Assembly (NCBI GenBank): GCA_902779075.1
Contig: CACZAK010000308.1
Span: 1,211-9,039 of the forward strand
Direction of reading: 5' to 3'
Source: an uncultured bacterium
Lineage (GTDB): Bacteria; Verrucomicrobiota; Kiritimatiellia; RFP12; UBA1067
DNA length: 7,829 nt
In this document: positions 3,936 to 7,829 of the stretch, piece after piece
Position numbering within the stretch: position 1 is the first letter of the stretch
Layout of the letters: each line of letters starts with the position of its first letter
Made by a program: the position numbers and the translations under genes
Notes under the pieces: model-generated
What the model was told of the DNA's origin: nothing
Databases searched by the model: none
What the model saw: only the letters and a program-made list of their open reading frames with translations

Positions 3936-6245
3936 ATGAAAACTGTAAATCCGCTTTTTGCAGCCGCTCTTGCGGCATGCGCCGCGTTAGCCTACGGTGA
4001 GCCGGCAAGGTATGAACTGAAGTATTCGAAGCCCGCGTCCGTCTGGGAGGAGGCGCTTCCGCTCGGCTCCGGATCCGTCGGCGCGATGGTCTGGGGCGGT
4101 GTCGCACACGAGACAGTGGACCTCAACGAGGACTCAGTCTGGAGCGGCTCGCCCAACTCCAACGTGAACCCTGACTTCAAGTCTCGCCTCGACGAACTAA
4201 GGAAGGCAATCCTCGCCGGCGACTGGGAGAAGGCCAATCCCGGACGCATCCCAGGCGCGCGCAACCACGGAATGAACTACCAGTTCCCCGGCTCGCTCAA
4301 ACTGGACTTCGATGGCGTCGGCGAAAAGATCGACGGCTATCAGCGCACGCTCTCCCTTGACGATGCATTCGCGCGCGTCGGATTTGCCGCGGATGGCGTT
4401 CGCCATGACCGCGCGGCCTTCGCGCCGCTAGGCAAGGGAGGCTTCGTGTACAGGCTCAAGGCGGAAAAGAAGGGCGCGCTTGCGTTCCGTGCCTCGCTCA
4501 AGCGCGCGCACGACAATGCGACGGTTTCCGTCGAAGACGGAACGCTCGTCCTTCGCGGCGTGACGTCCGACAAGGACGGCGTCCCCGGGAAGGTGCGCTA
4601 TACCGTCCTCGTCAAGGTCGCGGAATGCGACGGAAAGGTTGCCCCCGAAGGCGACGCCATTCGAGTCTCCGGCGCATCAAAGGCCATGGTCTATGTCGCG
4701 ATAGGCACGAACTTCAAGAGATACGACGACATATCCGGCGATGCGGACGCCGTTGCGCGCAAACGGCTCGCCGAACTGACGGCGGGGAACGCGAAATCGC
4801 TTTTCGCCGCGCACTGCAAGGCATACCGCGAGCAGGCGGACCGTTGTACGCTCGACCTAGGGACGGATAAGTTTCCGCAGAAGACGACGGACCGTCGCCT
4901 CGCAGATTTCGCGTCTTCGGACGATCCGTATTTCGCCGCGCTGTATTTCCGCTTCGGACGCTACCTGCTCATCTCCTGCTCGCAGCCCGGCACGCAGCCT
5001 GCGAACCTTCAGGGGCTGTGGAACAACAGCCTCACCCCGCCTTGGTGCTCGAAGTACACGGTGAACATCAACACCGAGATGAACTACTGGCCGAGCGAGG
5101 TGACCAACCTCGGCGAGCTTTCCAATCCGCTCTTCAAGATGATCGGCGAGCTTTCCGTCACAGGCGCGAAGGCGGCGGAGGAGATGTATGGCGCGAAGGG
5201 CTGGGTGACGCATCACAACACGGATATCTGGCGTATTGCCGGACCCGTCGACACCTGGATAGCCTGCGGCTGGTGGCCCTCCGGCGGCGGATGGCTTTCG
5301 ACTCACCTCTGGGAACACTACCTGTACACGCGCGACAGGAAGTTCCTGGTGGAGAACTACGGAGTCCTCAAGGGCGCAGCGGAGTTCTTCGACACGTTCG
5401 CGGTGGAGAACCCGCAGACTGGACGCCTCGCGTTCATTCCGTCCAACTCCCCGGAGAACACGCCCTACCAGCGCCCGCACGGACTCGACCCGTCCTGCAC
5501 GATGGACCACGCGATTGCGCGCGACGTGTGGAACGCCGTCATCGATGCGGCGCGAATCCTCGGACGAGACGCCGACTACGCCGCACATCTTGCGGAGCGC
5601 GTGAAGATGCTCGAGCCGTACCATGTCGGCAACTGGGGTCAGCTTCAGGAGTGGGGCAAGGACGTTGACGTCCCATGGGATACTCATCGCCACGTCTCGC
5701 ACCTCTACGGACTGTACCCTTCGGCGCAGATTACTCCCGAAACGCCAGCGCTCTTCAACGCTGCGCGCGTCTCGCTTGAGAAGCGAGGCGACGTCTCGAC
5801 CGGATGGGCCATGGGCTGGCGCGTGTGCCTTTGGGCGCGCCTTCTCGACGGAGACCACGCGTTCAAGCTTATACAGAACCAGCTATCGCCTCTCGGCAAG
5901 GTCGAGGGTGGCGGAGGAACCTACCCCAACCTCTTCGACGCGCATCCTCCGTTCCAGATCGACGGCAACTTCGGCTGCACTGCCGGCATCGCCGAGATGC
6001 TGATGCAGAGCCACCGCGGATTCGTCGAGCTCCTGCCTGCTTTGCCGTCCGCATGGCCCAACGGCTCGGTCAAGGGACTCCGCGCGCGCGGCGGATGGAC
6101 GGTCGACTTCACGTGGAAGAATGGCGCGGTCACGGACTGCAGGGTCAAGGCTGGCGTCGGCGGAAAGCTGAAGATAAAGATCAACGGCAAGATGTCCGAG
6201 TACGACGTCAAGCCGGGTGCTACGGTCCGCCCGAAGACCGAGTGA
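3936..6245 (+). CDS. Exported GH95 alpha-L-fucosidase
   Basis: 769 residues from ATG 3936, selected because the TATAAT box is immediately upstream and a signal peptide follows (MKTVNPLFAAALAACAALAYG, cleavage near residue 21). GH95 enzymes invert at the anomeric centre and remove alpha-1,2-linked fucose, with some members acting on L-galactose. Recognisable blocks in order: N-terminal beta domain ALPLGSGSVGAMVWGG and NEDSVWSGSP (40-73); DPYFAALYFRFGRYLLISCSQPGTQPANLQGLWN (330-363); the catalytic NxN pair in TVNINTEMNYWPSE (N377, N379); WEHY; the proton-donor region IPSNSPEN (E507); GQLQEW and HRHVSHLYGLYP (568-595); FQIDGNFGCTAGIAEML (D676), which corresponds to the family's remaining catalytic aspartate; and a C-terminal beta domain. 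All key residues appear present, so it is probably active. It pairs logically with the GH2 enzyme: fucose removal would expose beta-galactose. It ends 33 bases before a convergent response regulator gene. Confidence 0.9.
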   Translation: MKTVNPLFAAALAACAALAYGEPARYELKYSKPASVWEEALPLGSGSVGAMVWGGVAHETVDLNEDSVWSGSPNSNVNPDFKSRLDELRKAILAGDWEKANPGRIPGARNHGMNYQFPGSLKLDFDGVGEKIDGYQRTLSLDDAFARVGFAADGVRHDRAAFAPLGKGGFVYRLKAEKKGALAFRASLKRAHDNATVSVEDGTLVLRGVTSDKDGVPGKVRYTVLVKVAECDGKVAPEGDAIRVSGASKAMVYVAIGTNFKRYDDISGDADAVARKRLAELTAGNAKSLFAAHCKAYREQADRCTLDLGTDKFPQKTTDRRLADFASSDDPYFAALYFRFGRYLLISCSQPGTQPANLQGLWNNSLTPPWCSKYTVNINTEMNYWPSEVTNLGELSNPLFKMIGELSVTGAKAAEEMYGAKGWVTHHNTDIWRIAGPVDTWIACGWWPSGGGWLSTHLWEHYLYTRDRKFLVENYGVLKGAAEFFDTFAVENPQTGRLAFIPSNSPENTPYQRPHGLDPSCTMDHAIARDVWNAVIDAARILGRDADYAAHLAERVKMLEPYHVGNWGQLQEWGKDVDVPWDTHRHVSHLYGLYPSAQITPETPALFNAARVSLEKRGDVSTGWAMGWRVCLWARLLDGDHAFKLIQNQLSPLGKVEGGGGTYPNLFDAHPPFQIDGNFGCTAGIAEMLMQSHRGFVELLPALPSAWPNGSVKGLRARGGWTVDFTWKNGAVTDCRVKAGVGGKLKIKINGKMSEYDVKPGATVRPKTE

Positions 6246-6278
6246 TCGGACTCTGATGCCGCACGGCGTGAATGACCG
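6246..6278. other. Short convergent intergenic gap
   Basis: The stop codons of GH95 (plus) and the response regulator (minus) are separated by 33 bases. The only structure is a small GCC-GCAC-GGC hairpin near 6259-6268. I see no convincing terminator for either gene. Confidence 0.4.
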
Positions 6279-6893
6279 TCAGCTTGAGGCCAGGCCGCGG
6301 CGGATCGCCTCCGATACCGCCTCGGCGCGCGATTCGACGTCCATCTTCGCGAAGACGTGCCGAAGGTGCGACTTGACGGTGTCCACGCTGATCTCGAGAA
6401 CCGACGATATGTCCTTGTTGGTGAGTCCGCGCGCCATGAGGCGCAGGAGCTCCAGTTCGCGCGGCGTGAGGTCGGGGAGAGTCTTGCGCATTTCGTAGAT
6501 TCTCCGCACCTGGTCCGTCATGTACGTCTCTCCGGCTGCAACCTTGTTGACGGCGTCGACGATGATTTCCGGACGGTTGTCCTTCACGACGTAGCCGCGC
6601 GCTCCTGCTTCGATCGAACGGAAGATGTCCTCCTCGGCATCGGATGTCGAGAGCATCAGCACCTTTAGCTTCGGGAAAGCGGCGAGAATCTCGTCGAGCG
6701 CGGAGAGACCGTCGCGCCCAGGCATTCGTATGTCAAGAAGGAGAATGTCTGGATTGTGCTCGCGCACGGCCTTCATTGCCTCGTCTCCATCAGCCGCCTC
6801 GGCGACTACTTCGATTTCCGGGTTGATCTTCAGGACGAACCTTAGTCCCATCCTCACGACCGCGTGGTCGTCTGCAATTACGAGTCTTATCAT
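6279..6893 (-). CDS. NarL/FixJ-family response regulator
   Basis: 204 residues, normal length for the family. The receiver domain (about 2-118) has the acidic pair D8/D9, phospho-acceptor D54 in ILLLDIRMPG, S82 in the switch position, and K104 in GYVVKD. A LuxR-type helix-turn-helix follows (about 140-200): LTPRELELLRLMARGLTNKDISSVLEISVDTVKSHLRHVFAKM, the usual DNA-binding and dimerisation pattern. Phosphorylated by a partner kinase, it would regulate transcription in the cytoplasm. Its ATG overlaps the stop of the kinase gene by four bases (ATGA, 6890-6893), so translation is likely coupled. The target genes are unknown. The neighbouring hydrolases are convergent and could be controlled in trans, but I found no repeated operator to support that. 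Confidence 0.93.
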   Translation of the reverse strand: MIRLVIADDHAVVRMGLRFVLKINPEIEVVAEAADGDEAMKAVREHNPDILLLDIRMPGRDGLSALDEILAAFPKLKVLMLSTSDAEEDIFRSIEAGARGYVVKDNRPEIIVDAVNKVAAGETYMTDQVRRIYEMRKTLPDLTPRELELLRLMARGLTNKDISSVLEISVDTVKSHLRHVFAKMDVESRAEAVSEAIRRGLASS

Positions 6894-7829
6894 GTCTTCA
6901 CCTCGATTCTGAAAACGTTCCAGCGCTTGCGCGTCTCCCAGAATATCCTCAGGCCCGCGCGCTTTGCGCGCTCTCGCATGCCAACGAGCCCGTAGTGGCC
7001 AGATTCCGGACCGGGTGCGGACGCCGCGTCGAACGGCTCGCCGTCGTTGAGGAGCCGGACGGTGAAGCCGCCGGGAACCGGATCAGCGACGAGGATGAAG
7101 TTTCTCGCGCCGCCGTGCTTTACGGCGTTCGTGTGCGCCTCCTCGACAAGATGCAGTATAGTTGTGAGGAGCTGCGCAGGAATGCGCTGCGGAATGCCGC
7201 GCAGCATGTTGCGCACCCTGAAGAGCCCATGGGCGGAAAGCCGTTTCGCGAACTCGGTGAAGACGGTCTTCGCATCCTTGTCGAAATTGTCGTCCGATCG
7301 GAGGTTGAATATCGTCTCTCTTATCTCGGCTTTGGCGCGGTCGAGTATTTCGGCGGCGCTTTCGACGGCTTCAGACACGCATTGGGGTGTTTCCGGCGAC
7401 AGGCGAAGCGAGGTGCGCATCAGCATCCGCGCAGCGGTGAGGTTGACGACAATCGCAGCGAGCGCGAGGGCGGCGACGCTGAGGATTGTGAGGAGGTAGG
7501 AGAGGAGCGATTTCCTGCGCCTCGACTGCCATTCCGGATCGCTGACGAACGCGATGTCTTCCGGTCCGGATATGTCGAAGTGCACACCGCTGACCTCCGG
7601 CATGCGCGCGAGCGGGGTCGAATCCGCAAGGGATATCTCGGCCACGGCCGTTATGCTTGCGAGCGGCATCATCTCCTTTGCGTCGGCGAACGCGTCCGGA
7701 AGCTCTCCGTGCAGAAACGCGGTGCATGTCCTGTCGTCGTCCGAAAGCAACAGGTCGAATCCGCCGTGCGCAGGCGTCGCGGAGATCACGCGCGCGGTGA
7801 AGCGCACACGGCGCCAGCCGAAGTCCCTG
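6890..7829 (-). CDS. Membrane sensor histidine kinase (HisKA_3-type partner), N-terminus outside window, H-box missing
   Basis: The frame is open to the window edge. A GTG at 7807 could start it (305 residues), but the preceding in-frame residues RDFGWRR read as more of the same protein, so it is probably partial. From GTG 7807: an extracytoplasmic beta-rich region (1-98) with RVRFTARVISA and GGFDLLLSDDDRTCTAFL, OB-fold-like; one transmembrane helix (about 101-123); then a coil and helix ETPQCVSEAVESAAEILDRAKAEIRETIFNLR (139-170), typical of the second half of a HisKA_3 dimerisation domain; and an HATPase domain with N-box HLVEEAHTNAVKHGG (219-233), NDGEPF (254-259) and GHYGLVGMRERA (270-281). 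The first half of the dimerisation domain, with the phospho-accepting histidine (DLHD-type motif), is absent: the frame jumps from NLTAARM straight to LMRTSLRLSPETP (7418-7438). It is the obvious partner of the overlapping regulator but cannot autophosphorylate in the usual way as written. Confidence 0.85.
   Translation of the reverse strand, partial: RDFGWRRVRFTARVISATPAHGGFDLLLSDDDRTCTAFLHGELPDAFADAKEMMPLASITAVAEISLADSTPLARMPEVSGVHFDISGPEDIAFVSDPEWQSRRRKSLLSYLLTILSVAALALAAIVVNLTAARMLMRTSLRLSPETPQCVSEAVESAAEILDRAKAEIRETIFNLRSDDNFDKDAKTVFTEFAKRLSAHGLFRVRNMLRGIPQRIPAQLLTTILHLVEEAHTNAVKHGGARNFILVADPVPGGFTVRLLNDGEPFDAASAPGPESGHYGLVGMRERAKRAGLRIFWETRKRWNVFRIEVKT

Noticed and set aside
4857..5858. 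Long minus-strand open frame opposite the GH95 gene
   Set aside because: Shadow of a GC-rich coding region; the plus strand encodes all GH95 catalytic motifs over the same bases.
1..7829. CRISPR array, tRNA or rRNA genes, insertion-sequence transposase
   Set aside because: I saw no regularly spaced repeats, no GGTTCGAATCC-like T-arm or cloverleaf on either strand, and no transposase or nuclease motifs.

Overview
This window looks like a piece of a GC-rich bacterial chromosome carrying secreted polysaccharide-degrading enzymes. I would guess a gut or sediment member of the PVC group (Kiritimatiellota/Lentisphaerota-like). The reasons are the exported GH2 and GH95 enzymes, TATAAT boxes almost touching the start codons with no Shine-Dalgarno, and ORF6N-type accessory genes. 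The phylum is an inference of modest confidence.

Layout. (i) 1-1120 is an AT-richer accessory patch. It has the 3' end of an unrecognised gene (2-190), then a compact, strongly foldable RNA-like element (about 198-372) that I read as a stand-alone HEARO/omega-RNA, the guide RNA of IscB-type nucleases, without any IscB gene. Immediately after it is an ORF6N-family gene (373-1122) broken by two frame changes and truncated at its 3' end. (ii) 1126-1656 is a Nif3-family metal-binding protein missing its N-terminus. (iii) 1709-3832 and 3936-6245 encode exported glycoside hydrolases, a GH2 beta-galactosidase-like enzyme and a GH95 alpha-L-fucosidase. Each has its own TATAAT promoter, and a large hairpin separates them. 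(iv) 6279-7829, on the minus strand and convergent with the hydrolases, encodes a NarL-type response regulator and a sensor histidine kinase overlapping by ATGA. The kinase gene runs off the window.

How it fits together. The fucosidase and galactosidase would act in sequence on Fuc-alpha-1,2-Gal-beta caps of host glycans or plant xyloglucan, outside the cytoplasm. The two-component pair is a possible regulator, but nothing in the sequence links it to them directly.

Most notable: the candidate stand-alone omega-RNA ending exactly at an ATGAAA flank; a correctly phased T TTA AAC slippery heptamer at the first frame change of the ORF6N gene; two near-leaderless promoters; and a run of neighbouring genes that each lack a conserved core block in frame (Nif3 middle segment, GH2 FVWTxxDYLGE motif, the kinase's phospho-accepting histidine box). 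All homology statements come from memory of the families, with no database search.
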